From Lachnospiraceae bacterium UBA2868 (GTDB lineage Bacteria > Bacillota_A > Clostridia > Lachnospirales > Lachnospiraceae): a stretch of DNA of 32,463 nt. The stretch is from NCBI GenBank assembly GCA_002350465.1, contig DEEW01000085.1, forward strand, positions 85,037-117,499, written 5' to 3'. Position numbers and translations under genes: made by a program. Below are positions 1-7,642 of this stretch, piece by piece (the stretch's first letter is position 1; each line of letters opens with the position of its first letter). The notes beneath the pieces are model-generated. The model searched no databases. It was given only the letters and a program-made list of their open reading frames with translations, and was not told the origin of the DNA.

Positions 1-745
1 TCAGCTCATACTGTGCAAGCTTCGGAAGTACTTCGGGCTTCTTGTTACCGACACCGAGTTCTGCTTCCATATCCTTAACAACATCTGCAATACGTGAATC
101 ATTGTCATGCTTATGATATGCTTCGAAAAGGTCGAGCTCTGAGTTCTCTTCAATCTCAACGCCAAGATTGTACAGCTGCTTGATAGGCGCGTTACAAGCA
201 AGGAAGTTAAGAGGTCTGGGACCGAATGAGAAGATCTTGAGATTCTTGAGTGCATATACGGCTCTTGCAACGGGAAGGAATGTATGGATCATATCCGCAC
301 AATCCTCAGCATCGCCTACCGGATACTCGGGAATGTAAGCCTTTACTCCGCGAAGAGCAAGGTTGTAGCTGGCATTAAGCATACCGCAGTAAGCATCGCC
401 ACGTCCGCTTGTAGTAACAGATTCGTAATCTTCTTCTGCTGCCGCACAGAACATTACAGGTCCGTTAAACTGCTGTGCAAGCATTGTCTCGGATATTTCA
501 GGACCGAAGTTTCCGAGGTAAACGCAAAGAGCGTTACAACCCTTGTCATTAATGTCCTTAAGAGCGTTCTGCATATCGATCTCGCTCTCAATGATAGTAA
601 CGGGACACTCATAGATGTCAGCTGCATCATATTTTGCTGCATATGCATCTACAAGGGCCTTTCTTCTTCTGATAGTGAGCTCTGCCGGGAAACAGTCACG
701 GGAAACGCCCACGATACCGATTTTCATTTTGGGTGTGTTATTCAT
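1..745 (-). CDS. L-fucose/L-arabinose isomerase family protein (3' end outside window)
   Basis: About 248 residues are visible, starting MNNTPKMKIGIVGVSRDCFP, and the frame is still open at base 1, so the C-terminal part with the metal site lies outside. The alternating beta/alpha pattern (KIGIVGVSRD, CNALCVYLGNFGPEI, GPVMFCAAAEE, LKIFSFGPRP) fits the N-terminal and central domains of the FucI/AraA-like ketol isomerases. An AGGAGGA site six bases upstream chooses ATG 745 over the in-frame ATG at 727. It is the last visible gene of the pentoside operon, after xylulokinase and the DUF4867 gene, so it probably turns an imported aldopentose or deoxyhexose into the ketose that the kinase phosphorylates. 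The substrate (L-arabinose, D-arabinose, L-fucose or other) cannot be decided from the sequence. The family call is fairly sure; specificity is open. Confidence 0.72.
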   Translation of the reverse strand, partial: MNNTPKMKIGIVGVSRDCFPAELTIRRRKALVDAYAAKYDAADIYECPVTIIESEIDMQNALKDINDKGCNALCVYLGNFGPEISETMLAQQFNGPVMFCAAAEEDYESVTTSGRGDAYCGMLNASYNLALRGVKAYIPEYPVGDAEDCADMIHTFLPVARAVYALKNLKIFSFGPRPLNFLACNAPIKQLYNLGVEIEENSELDLFEAYHKHDNDSRIADVVKDMEAELGVGNKKPEVLPKLAQYEL

Positions 746-858
746 TTGTAATCCTCCTGACTTTCTGACTGAACATATCATGTTCGAATATGGGTTCATC
801 TAAGAAATTGATACCCTCTGAAATATAATTGTATTGCAATTCCTGCCGATTGTAAAAT

Positions 859-890
859 GAAAAATCGCCCTTAATCGGTTAAGATTTTTC
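859..890 (-). other. imperfect stem-loop between DUF4867 and isomerase genes
   Basis: GAAAAAT (859-865) can pair with ATTTTTC (884-890), and CTTAA (870-874) with TTAAG (879-883), leaving CGCC bulged on one side. It lies in the 155-base gap between two operon genes. The minus-strand transcript would run through it into ATTTTTCATTTT, so it could be a weak intercistronic attenuator or an mRNA processing or stability element. It is A/T-rich and of modest strength. Confidence 0.3.
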
Positions 891-900
891 CTATTACGGT

Positions 901-1536
901 TCAGATATCTCCGGCTATATCGATATTTACCCCGGTAAGTCCGACATAAGCGCCATCTTTGGCCTCCGATGCCTCAGCATGTGCAAGAAGCCACTTGTTG
1001 CATGCCGTCATCCATTTATCCTCTTCACACTTTGCCGAGATTGCAGGAACCGGACCGTTTGTTCCCTTCGGAAGTACAACGATAACCTTGAAGCCGTCCC
1101 CTGCCTTGGCACTGCAAGGTGCATAGTGAAGTGTTGTGGCATATACTTCCACAGCAACACCGGCGGGAACAAGAAATGCTTTTACTTTGGAAGTGTCAAA
1201 CTTTCCGTTCTCAATCTCTCCTTCCTTACCAAGAAGAAGTATAAAATCCTTTGTTCCCATATTGATCTCGCTGTCACGATGATACTCGAGACAGTTAAGT
1301 TTCGTGTTGTGACCGTTGCAATATCCGATCTGAATGGGCATTCCTCCGTAAACGTTGTTCTGAAGTACTCCGAATGCATCGGTATACTCAAGATCCGGAC
1401 AGCTTCCGACATATACCGTTCCTTCCGGGCACGGTGTCTTATCTTCAAGTGCCTTAATCAGTCCCTTAAAATCATAACCCTCAAGTACTTTGCCGTAGTC
1501 CGCAAATTCAGGATCCGTAACTTTTCTGATCTCCAT
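901..1536 (-). CDS. DUF4867 family protein, cupin-like (ureidoglycolate-lyase-like fold)
   Basis: A 211-residue cytoplasmic protein. I recognise it as the DUF4867 type found beside FucI-like isomerases and sugar kinases in Firmicutes; it has no assigned reaction that I know. CLEYHRDSEIN (about residues 82-92) and the later FLVPAGVAVEVYATTLHYAP stretch look like the two cupin motifs. His and Glu in the first and His in the second would be metal ligands, arranged much as in AllA-type ureidoglycolate lyases. A GGAGAG site lies upstream of ATG 1536. It sits 27 bases after xylB and 155 bases before the isomerase gene, so it is probably cotranscribed. I infer a sugar mutarotase, epimerase or isomerase helper role in the pentose route; this is not demonstrated. 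Confidence 0.7.
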   Translation of the reverse strand: MEIRKVTDPEFADYGKVLEGYDFKGLIKALEDKTPCPEGTVYVGSCPDLEYTDAFGVLQNNVYGGMPIQIGYCNGHNTKLNCLEYHRDSEINMGTKDFILLLGKEGEIENGKFDTSKVKAFLVPAGVAVEVYATTLHYAPCSAKAGDGFKVIVVLPKGTNGPVPAISAKCEEDKWMTACNKWLLAHAEASEAKDGAYVGLTGVNIDIAGDI

Positions 1537-1563
1537 AATAATCCTCTCCTTTTCAGTTGTCTG

Positions 1564-3021
1564 TTAGAATAAGCACTTAACCGTCGGATAAAGCTTCTTA
1601 AACTGCTGATATTTAGTTTCATATTTCTCCGTAAGGTCTTTATCCGGTTCAACGGTATCTATTACTTTTACAAGCTTCTCTGTTGCATCATGAACCGATG
1701 CAAACTCGCCGCAGCCTACTGCCGCAAGTATAGCGCCGCCGTATCCGGGTCCTTCCTCCGATTCAATAACCTGAACTTCTATTCCGAGAACATTAGCGAT
1801 TATCTTCTTCCAGAGTGGACTCTTGGCTCCTCCGCCGCATATCTTCGTCTTTTTGATATCGATTCCGAGAGACTTTGCTACCTCAAAGGAATCTCTTATT
1901 CCGAAAGCAACCCCTTCAAGTATGGCCTGTGTCATGTCTGCTCTTGTGGTATCCATGCTCATGCCTATAAACATCGCCCTTGCATCCGGGTTGTTGTGAG
2001 GGCTTCTCTCTCCCATAAGGTAGGGAAGGAAGAATACATTATTATCACCAAGCTTTGTGATATCCTTCTGTTCAGCGCCGTAATCAGTCGTATTAAGAAT
2101 ATCCTCCATCCACCATTTGTTACAACTTGCAGCCGAGAGCATACATCCCATAAGATGGTAATTTCCGTCCGCATGCGCAAAAGCATGGAGTGCATTGTTC
2201 TCATCAACGCAGAATTCCTTACTGGAAATAAAGATCGTACCGCTTGTTCCGAGAGATATGTTACATCTGCCGTTACCTACAGTTCCTGTTCCTATTGCTG
2301 CGGCAGCGTTATCTCCAGCTCCGGCTATAACCTTGACTGTCTCAGGGAATCCGAGCTCTTTGGCAACATCACTCTTAATGTTTCCGACAACTTCGTAGCT
2401 TTCGAATATCTTTGCCAGCTGGTCTTCTCTTACATCACATATTTCCATCATTTCCTTGGACCAGCATTTGTTCTTAACATCAAAGAGAAGCATTCCCGAT
2501 GCATCAGACACATCTGTACAGTGAACACCGGATAACTTATATGCAATATAGTCTTTGGGAAGCATGATCTTGTCGATCTTCGCAAAAAGCTCAGGCTCAT
2601 GCTCTTTCATCCAGAGTATCTTGGGCGCGGTAAACCCGGCAAAAGCAATATTTGCTGTATACTTGGAAAGTTTGTCCTTGCCGATCACATTATTGAGATA
2701 TTCAGTCTCTTTCGTAGTACGTCCGTCATTCCACAGGATCGCAGGTCTTATTACGTTGTCGTCCTTGTCAAGAACAACCAGTCCGTGCATCTGACCTCCG
2801 AAACTGATTCCGGCGATTTTATCCCTGTCGGCATACTCTGTAAGCTCTTTGAGTCCCGCTACAGTCTGGTTCCACCAGTCATCGGGATTCTGCTGTGACC
2901 ATCCGGGATACGGAAACTCCAGCGGATACTCCTTTGATACGATTTTCTCGATTCCGCCGTTCTCGTTCATAAGCAAGAGCTTAACGGCGGACGTTCCCAA
3001 ATCTACGCCTATATAAAGCAT
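1564..3021 (-). CDS. xylB: xylulokinase (FGGY carbohydrate kinase)
   Basis: A full-length 485-residue FGGY kinase that phosphorylates D-xylulose with ATP to give xylulose 5-phosphate for the pentose phosphate or phosphoketolase routes. MLYIGVDLGTSAVKLLLMNE is the N-terminal phosphate-binding ASKHA motif. GQMHGLVVLD followed by RPAILWNDGR is the xylulokinase-type substrate loop. GAGDNAAAAIGTG and the C-terminal KICGGGAKSPLWKKIIA and GPGYGGAILAAVG are the second-domain ATP-site signatures. Length matches XylB. CAGGAGGG lies seven to eight bases before ATG 3021. It lies 21 bases after the GH43 gene in the same operon. Other FGGY kinases (ribulokinase, fuculokinase) are less likely because of the QMHG and LWNDGR motifs, but exact substrate is inferred. 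Confidence 0.88.
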   Translation of the reverse strand: MLYIGVDLGTSAVKLLLMNENGGIEKIVSKEYPLEFPYPGWSQQNPDDWWNQTVAGLKELTEYADRDKIAGISFGGQMHGLVVLDKDDNVIRPAILWNDGRTTKETEYLNNVIGKDKLSKYTANIAFAGFTAPKILWMKEHEPELFAKIDKIMLPKDYIAYKLSGVHCTDVSDASGMLLFDVKNKCWSKEMMEICDVREDQLAKIFESYEVVGNIKSDVAKELGFPETVKVIAGAGDNAAAAIGTGTVGNGRCNISLGTSGTIFISSKEFCVDENNALHAFAHADGNYHLMGCMLSAASCNKWWMEDILNTTDYGAEQKDITKLGDNNVFFLPYLMGERSPHNNPDARAMFIGMSMDTTRADMTQAILEGVAFGIRDSFEVAKSLGIDIKKTKICGGGAKSPLWKKIIANVLGIEVQVIESEEGPGYGGAILAAVGCGEFASVHDATEKLVKVIDTVEPDKDLTEKYETKYQQFKKLYPTVKCLF

Positions 3022-3042
3022 TTTGTAACCCTCCTGTTTCCT

Positions 3043-4023
3043 CTATTTATATGGATCGATGGTAACTATCGTTCCGTCATCATTATACACGAGTTCGGTA
3101 TATTTTACACACCTTCTGTGGTTGATTCCATCGGACATCTCGGCATCGTGATAGAAAATGTACCATTTGCCGTGATATTCAATGATGGAATGATGTGTAG
3201 TCCATCCGATAACAGGCTCCATTATCCTTCCTTGGTATGTAAAAGGTCCGAAGGGAGAGTCGCTCGTCGCATATACGATGTAATGGGTCGTACCAGTAGA
3301 ATATGAAAGGTAGTACTTCCCGTTATACTTGTGCATCCACGGACCTTCAAAGTATCTTCTGTCCTCATCCCCCGCCTTAAGCGGATTGCCGTTCTCATCA
3401 AGTATTTTAAGCATAACCGGCTTTTCGGCAAAGGACTTCATATCATCACTCATTACGGCGCACATAGGACCTAGTGCATCCGCTTCAGGGTCGGGTTCAG
3501 GAGAAAACGGAGCATCCGGATCGAATTTTCCGCTCTTCCATTTTTCAAGCTGTCCGCCCCACAGTCCGCCGTAATAGACTATTACCTTGCCGTCATCATC
3601 AACAAGAACCGCCGGATCGATGCTGTAGCTTCCTTCTATATAATTTTCCTCCGGATCAAAGGGTCCTGTAGGAGAGTCTGACGAAGCTACTCCGAGCCTG
3701 AAATTGCCGTCCTTGTCTCTTGCCGGAAACACAAGATAGTATTTGCCGTTAACATACGCCGCATCCGGAGCCCACAGCTGTGAACTTACCCAGGGAACAT
3801 CCCCGTCTGACAATGCCAGTCCGTTATCTATACATTCGCTATCAAGACTGTCCATTGACAGAATATGGTAATCCCTCATCTGATATTCGTCACCGTTATC
3901 GTTATCTTCCCCTCCGTGAGGTATATCATGGGAAGGATAAATATATATCTTATCGTTAAACACATGTGCCGACGGATCTGCGGTATACATGTGCCTGACC
4001 AGTGGTTTTCTTTGCTCGCTCAT
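3043..4023 (-). CDS. glycoside hydrolase family 43 (beta-xylosidase/alpha-L-arabinofuranosidase type)
   Basis: A 326-residue five-bladed propeller enzyme without signal peptide, so it should act in the cytoplasm on short xylo- or arabino-oligosaccharides delivered by the adjacent importer. The three GH43 acidic residues are visible: Asp in YTADPSAHVF (general base, near the N-terminus), Asp in YSIDPAVLVDDDGK (pKa modulator) and Glu in YFEGPWMHKYNGKYY (general acid). The N-terminal IYIYPSHD and DYHILSMDSL segments resemble the bifunctional xylosidase/arabinosidase Xsa group. I place the start at ATG 4023, five to six bases after AGGAGA; the in-frame ATG 4068 would add 15 residues and lacks a ribosome site. 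Whether xylosyl or arabinosyl bonds are preferred cannot be read from sequence. Confidence 0.88.
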   Translation of the reverse strand: MSEQRKPLVRHMYTADPSAHVFNDKIYIYPSHDIPHGGEDNDNGDEYQMRDYHILSMDSLDSECIDNGLALSDGDVPWVSSQLWAPDAAYVNGKYYLVFPARDKDGNFRLGVASSDSPTGPFDPEENYIEGSYSIDPAVLVDDDGKVIVYYGGLWGGQLEKWKSGKFDPDAPFSPEPDPEADALGPMCAVMSDDMKSFAEKPVMLKILDENGNPLKAGDEDRRYFEGPWMHKYNGKYYLSYSTGTTHYIVYATSDSPFGPFTYQGRIMEPVIGWTTHHSIIEYHGKWYIFYHDAEMSDGINHRRCVKYTELVYNDDGTIVTIDPYK

Positions 4024-4068
4024 TATTTCTCCTATTCTGGCTACCTTCGACAGGTTCCTCCTATCCAC

Positions 4069-4926
4069 CTATCCCTTTACAGCGCCTGCGGTAAGACCTT
4101 CTACTATCTGGTTTGCAAATGCCACATACGCAATGATCGTAGGAATGATCGCGATCATGATGGCCGCAAACATCTGACAGTAATTCGTATGATAAGGACC
4201 AACGAATTTGGTCAGTGAAACAGGGAGAGTCTTTTTGGCTTCCTTGGAAATAAATACCATAGCAACCAGCAGCTCGTTCCAGTTTGAGACAAAGGACATA
4301 AGTCCCGTTACCATGAATCCTGTCTTGGCAAGAGGAATAGCTACCGTACCGAACATCTTGTAAACAGAGCATCCGTCTATGCATGCAGCTTCAAACAATT
4401 CGTTAGGTATTCCCTCGAAGAATCCGACCATTATATATATGGTTATAGGAAGCGAAAATGTAATGTAAGGAATGATTATACCCATTAGAGTATTGCTCAT
4501 ACCCCATCCCGAGAACTGAACAAACAGCGGAATCAGGATCGTATGGATAGGGATCATCATACCGATCAGGAAATAGTACATCGTAAGCTTGGACAGTTTC
4601 CAGCGAAGTTTCGCTATGGCAAAAGCAGCCATGGAGCCGAAAACCATTGAGATAACAAGTGTTGATCCGCAGACGATTAGCGAATTGAGCATCGCGGTTC
4701 CAAGGTGTCCTTTCGTCCATGCAAATTCATAGTTGCTCCATTCAAGCTTTGCAGGCATAGCCCACGGAGAAAGCATTAGAGTGCTGTCATTTTTAAGAGA
4801 CGTAATAAGTACCCACAGAAGAGGTACGATATATATGATGGCGAGCAGTATAAGGAACACGTATATAAGTGTCGATGCGATTTTCGCCTGTTTTTTCTCT
4901 TTACTTATAGTCATTGTATTAGCCAT
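4069..4926 (-). CDS. carbohydrate ABC transporter permease (MalG/UgpE type)
   Basis: A 285-residue inner-membrane permease with about six transmembrane helices (first at roughly residues 16-37, last near the C-terminus). The cytoplasmic EAA loop, ELFEAACIDGCSVYKMFGTV, docks the ATPase. The short N-terminus before helix 1 and the C-terminal GLTAGAVKG tail are typical of the MalG half of CUT1 sugar importers. AAGGAGG lies upstream of ATG 4926. It follows the MalF-type gene by 13 bases and precedes GH43 by 45. No ATP-binding subunit is encoded in the window, so the importer probably uses a shared MsmX-type ATPase encoded elsewhere (known for CUT1 systems in Firmicutes; inferred here). Confidence 0.92.
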   Translation of the reverse strand: MANTMTISKEKKQAKIASTLIYVFLILLAIIYIVPLLWVLITSLKNDSTLMLSPWAMPAKLEWSNYEFAWTKGHLGTAMLNSLIVCGSTLVISMVFGSMAAFAIAKLRWKLSKLTMYYFLIGMMIPIHTILIPLFVQFSGWGMSNTLMGIIIPYITFSLPITIYIMVGFFEGIPNELFEAACIDGCSVYKMFGTVAIPLAKTGFMVTGLMSFVSNWNELLVAMVFISKEAKKTLPVSLTKFVGPYHTNYCQMFAAIMIAIIPTIIAYVAFANQIVEGLTAGAVKG

Positions 4927-4939
4927 TTTCTTCTCCTCC

Positions 4940-5848
4940 TTACATATCGTAGCTCTCTGTCTTGACGAACTTGTTGATAATGACTGTCATGACAAGGCAA
5001 AGTGCGAGGAGAATTACACCGATTGCCGAGCCGTAACCGAGCTTACTGAACTTAAATGCCTGAGTATAAAGGTGTGTAGCAATTACATCAGCCTTGTGGC
5101 TTAAGAATCCTTCGGGGATCATATTATAGATCAGATCAAAGAACTTAAGCGAACCTATAGCATTAAGGCTCATTGCCGTTGCCACCATCGGCTTGATGAG
5201 AGGAAGCGTAATATAGAAGAACGACTGTTTCTTGCTGCATCCGTCTATATATGAAGCTTCATAAATGTCGGAACTGATTCCTGAGATCTGTGCCATATAC
5301 AACATCATCGACTGACCGACATACTGCCATAATGCCACAAAAGAGATAACCCAGATCGGAAGTATTATGTACCCTTCGGTACTGAACAGCCACTGTGGAC
5401 CTAATGTACAATCCCCATTAAAGAAACCCATGGATGCAAGCATCTGGTTGATACCGAGTCTCGGCATGAACACGAACATCCACAGAAGACCAAGTGCCGC
5501 AGATGACAGAACACAGGGAAGATAATAAATATTTTTGAAAAAGTTTCGTCCCTTCTTGATATTGGTAAGAAGTGCCGCAAGTATCAGTCCGAAGACAAGC
5601 TGGGTCACAATAGAGAAGATCATAAAGAACATCGAATTTCTGAATGCAATCTTCATCGTCTTGTCCTTGGTAAAAAGCATCACATAATTCTTGATGCCGA
5701 TATACTTGGGCTGATAATTGATCTTGTAATTGCAAAGCGAATAGTAAATTGCCTTGCATACAGGAATGAACAGCACTGCCGTAAACATTATCAGCGCCGG
5801 TGCGATAAAGAGGATTATCGCCTTCTTATTTCTCATTAACTTGTCCAT
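4940..5848 (-). CDS. sugar ABC transporter permease (MalF/UgpA type)
   Basis: A 302-residue permease with about six transmembrane helices and the EAA loop DIYEASYIDGCSKKQSFFYI. It is the MalF-type partner of the downstream permease. I choose ATG 5848 (MDKLMRNKKAIILFIAPALI), six bases after GGGAGG. The longer frame from 5899 would add 17 residues and would start inside the upstream hairpin region. Helix 1 (IILFIAPALIMFTAVLFIPV) then sits directly at the N-terminus, as usual for CUT1 permeases. It should import the xylo- or arabino-oligosaccharide bound by the lipoprotein encoded just upstream. Confidence 0.92.
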   Translation of the reverse strand: MDKLMRNKKAIILFIAPALIMFTAVLFIPVCKAIYYSLCNYKINYQPKYIGIKNYVMLFTKDKTMKIAFRNSMFFMIFSIVTQLVFGLILAALLTNIKKGRNFFKNIYYLPCVLSSAALGLLWMFVFMPRLGINQMLASMGFFNGDCTLGPQWLFSTEGYIILPIWVISFVALWQYVGQSMMLYMAQISGISSDIYEASYIDGCSKKQSFFYITLPLIKPMVATAMSLNAIGSLKFFDLIYNMIPEGFLSHKADVIATHLYTQAFKFSKLGYGSAIGVILLALCLVMTVIINKFVKTESYDM

Positions 5849-5869
5849 AAATAACCTCCCTGAAACAAC

Positions 5870-5897
5870 GGTCAGCACCCAAAACAGGGTGCTGACC
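5870..5897 (-). other. perfect intercistronic hairpin between binding-protein and permease genes
   Basis: An 11-base perfect inverted repeat: GGTCAGCACCC (5870-5880), a six-base loop, then GGGTGCTGACC (5887-5897). It lies in the 86-base gap after the solute-binding-protein stop and 21 bases before the permease start. No T-run follows on the minus strand, so it is not a classical terminator. Such hairpins after binding-protein genes often protect the upstream mRNA from 3' exonucleases or allow partial termination, which raises binding protein over permease; that role is inferred. Confidence 0.7.
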
Positions 5898-5934
5898 AAT
5901 TGTGATATAACGCCTGTTTATCGCATTCTATCGA

Positions 5935-7332
5935 TTATTCCCAAACGTTCATCTCATAGTAATCTTCGATGGGATCAAGAGCTGTTGCGGGATCCTCACC
6001 CTTGAAGATCTCTACGAAGCAGTTATCAAATGTTGAACCTGCCTCTGTATCTGCAAGAGACTCGTTGTAGAATCCGAATGTAGAAGAAGCGCTCTTGAAT
6101 ACATCCATAACATAGCTAAGCTCGGGAGGAGCAACTGTCTCGTCATACTGTACATTTGTAACAGGAATCTTACCACCGACTTCTGCTGTATACTTCTGAG
6201 CTGTATCATCCGTGAAGTACTTCATAAGCTGAACTGCTGCTTCGGGATGCTGTGTGTTAGCACTCATAGCAAGAGAGTCTGACTTAGCGATTACTCTGTT
6301 AGGATCTGCTGAAGAACCGTCAACTGCAGGGAATGCGAATACGCCTACCTTATCAGCGAAGCCTTCTGCGCAAGAACCATTGATCTGACCGATTGCCCAT
6401 GAACCCTGGATAAGGATTGCAGCCTCTCCGTTGTAAAATGCTGCTGTAGCTACATCATTGTCATCGCCTGCTGCTGTCTTCTGGAAATACTTGGAAAGTT
6501 CCTGGATCTGCTTACCAGCGTTGATAACCTTCTCATCCTTCCAGTCTGTCTTGTGAGTCTTGATATCGTCAAGGTTGAGACCGTTTCTGTCGCAAAGGTA
6601 GCCGGCAACCATTGACAGGCACCAAGCTGTTCCTGCTGAAATTGTGATAGGTGTGTAACCCTTATCCTGAAGCTTCTGGCAAGCATCGAGGAGTTCTGAG
6701 AAAGTCTTGGGAACTTCTGCGCCTGCATCAGCAAACATCTCTGTGTTATAGAATACACATGCTGCTGCGATGTTAAGAGGAACTGCGTAGATACCTGCGC
6801 CGTCGCCGCCCTCATCACCGTATGTGCCGCCTGCGAATACAGCATCTGATGTGAAAGTATCTTTCCATCCGTCTGCAAGGTAATCATCAAGCTTAGCAGC
6901 TACGCCTGTCATAGCATAGTCGTTAAGGTTTGCTCCGGGAGATACGATAAATACATCGGGTGTCTCGCCTGCTGCTACAAGAGCGTTAAGCTTGTCATAG
7001 TACTCTTCAAGGTTTGTTGTGATAGGTGTGCAGTGATACTTACCCTCGAAATCCTTGTTGAATCTGTCGATAGAATCTTTGTAACCTTTTGTGATAAGGT
7101 CTTCTGATGCCTCAAGATCATCCCATACCATAAAGCTGATCTCCTCAACATCTCCTGTTGCAGCTTCTTCTGCTGCGGGTTCTTCTGCTGCGGGCTCATC
7201 AGCCGGAGCTGCTTCTTCTGTTGCTGCGGGTGCTGCATCAGCTGCGGGAGCTGCTGCGCCGCCACAAGCGGAAAGAAGGCTCATTGTCATTGCTGCAGAA
7301 AGACAAATTGCCAAAAACTTTTTCATTTTCAT
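5935..7332 (-). CDS. extracellular solute-binding lipoprotein of a sugar ABC importer
   Basis: A 465-residue family 1 (CUT1) sugar-binding protein. MKMKKFLAICLSAAMTMSLL is a lipoprotein signal ending in a lipobox with Cys23 as the anchored residue. An Ala/Glu/Pro-rich linker (about residues 25-62, with PAAEE repeats) precedes the binding fold that starts at EEISFMVWDD. Recognisable later pieces include YAVPLNIAAACVFYNTEMFA, NGEAAILIQGSWAIGQ and KSDSLAMSANTQHPEAAVQL, all typical of oligosaccharide-binding proteins. AGGAGG stands seven bases before ATG 7332. It is the first gene of the operon, with the promoter in the divergent region. The linked GH43 and xylulokinase suggest a xylo- or arabino-oligosaccharide ligand (inferred). 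Confidence 0.93.
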   Translation of the reverse strand: MKMKKFLAICLSAAMTMSLLSACGGAAAPAADAAPAATEEAAPADEPAAEEPAAEEAATGDVEEISFMVWDDLEASEDLITKGYKDSIDRFNKDFEGKYHCTPITTNLEEYYDKLNALVAAGETPDVFIVSPGANLNDYAMTGVAAKLDDYLADGWKDTFTSDAVFAGGTYGDEGGDGAGIYAVPLNIAAACVFYNTEMFADAGAEVPKTFSELLDACQKLQDKGYTPITISAGTAWCLSMVAGYLCDRNGLNLDDIKTHKTDWKDEKVINAGKQIQELSKYFQKTAAGDDNDVATAAFYNGEAAILIQGSWAIGQINGSCAEGFADKVGVFAFPAVDGSSADPNRVIAKSDSLAMSANTQHPEAAVQLMKYFTDDTAQKYTAEVGGKIPVTNVQYDETVAPPELSYVMDVFKSASSTFGFYNESLADTEAGSTFDNCFVEIFKGEDPATALDPIEDYYEMNVWE

Positions 7333-7445
7333 TTGTTTTCCTCCTTTTGAAAATGTAGTTTAAAAACTTGGTAATTCCACTCTAATTCCGTTAGCTATTT
7401 TTAACTACACAATTATTGCTTTTTGATTATCAAAAATTGCTATTT

Positions 7446-7451
7446 ATTATA
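7446..7451 (-). promoter_or_regulatory. -10 hexamer of the sugar operon promoter
   Basis: The minus strand reads TATAAT here, a perfect -10 hexamer about 114 bases before the binding-protein start codon. No good TTGACA is found 16-18 bases upstream; the nearest candidates are AACGTT or AAACGT inside the cre-like palindrome. A weak -35 box fits a promoter that needs an activator, such as the divergent AraC-type protein (inference). Confidence 0.4.
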
Positions 7452-7464
7452 ACCGTCTTTTCTA

Positions 7465-7478
7465 CGAAAACGTTTAAG
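7465..7478. promoter_or_regulatory. possible cre (CcpA/LacI-type) operator
   Basis: CGAAAACGTTTAAG contains the palindromic core AAACGTTT and matches 11 of 14 positions of the cre consensus TGWAANCGNTNWCA; the mismatches are at both ends. It overlaps the expected -35 region of the sugar operon, where CcpA or a LacI-type repressor could block initiation. Short A/T-rich palindromes occur by chance, so this is tentative. Confidence 0.33.
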
Positions 7479-7542
7479 TTGTAAGTTTTCTACTTATTAT
7501 TGTTCCTATTTTTGTACATATTACCTAAATTTCAATTGTTTC

Positions 7543-7572
7543 TTTACAGAGCATTCTAATTTATTGTATGAT
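7543..7572 (+). promoter_or_regulatory. sigma-A promoter of the AraC-type regulator gene
   Basis: TTTACA (7543-7548) and TATGAT (7567-7572) are separated by 18 bases, each one mismatch from consensus. Transcription would begin near 7579 and give a leader of about 64 bases before the regulator's TTG start. Confidence 0.55.
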
Positions 7573-7642
7573 TTTCTTGCAATTTTTCGGAACTAAATAC
7601 ATGTTAAATAATTATCAAATTTTGGATAAGGTGTAGCAAGAA

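Larger units (their letters stand above)
7333..7642. other. divergent intergenic region between sugar operon and AraC-type regulator
   Basis: A 310-base A/T-rich stretch without a plausible gene. It contains the binding-protein ribosome site near 7340, a minus-strand -10 hexamer, a cre-like palindrome, and a plus-strand sigma-A promoter for the regulator; each is listed separately. The AraC-type protein most likely binds here, but I could not pick out a convincing pair of direct repeats as its operator. Confidence 0.6.

Noticed and set aside
1..270. 89-residue minus-strand frame at the left edge
   Set aside because: It is out of frame with the isomerase coding sequence, which runs open from 745 to base 1 and has clear family character and a ribosome site.
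1690..2535. Long plus-strand frames opposite xylB, GH43 and other minus-strand genes
   Set aside because: They lie antisense to well-recognised genes, are rich in Cys, Ser and Arg, and show no domain or ribosome site.
7091..7363. Ala/Ser-rich plus-strand frames opposite the binding-protein linker
   Set aside because: They are antisense shadows of the PAAEE-rich linker codons; no ribosome site or promoter.
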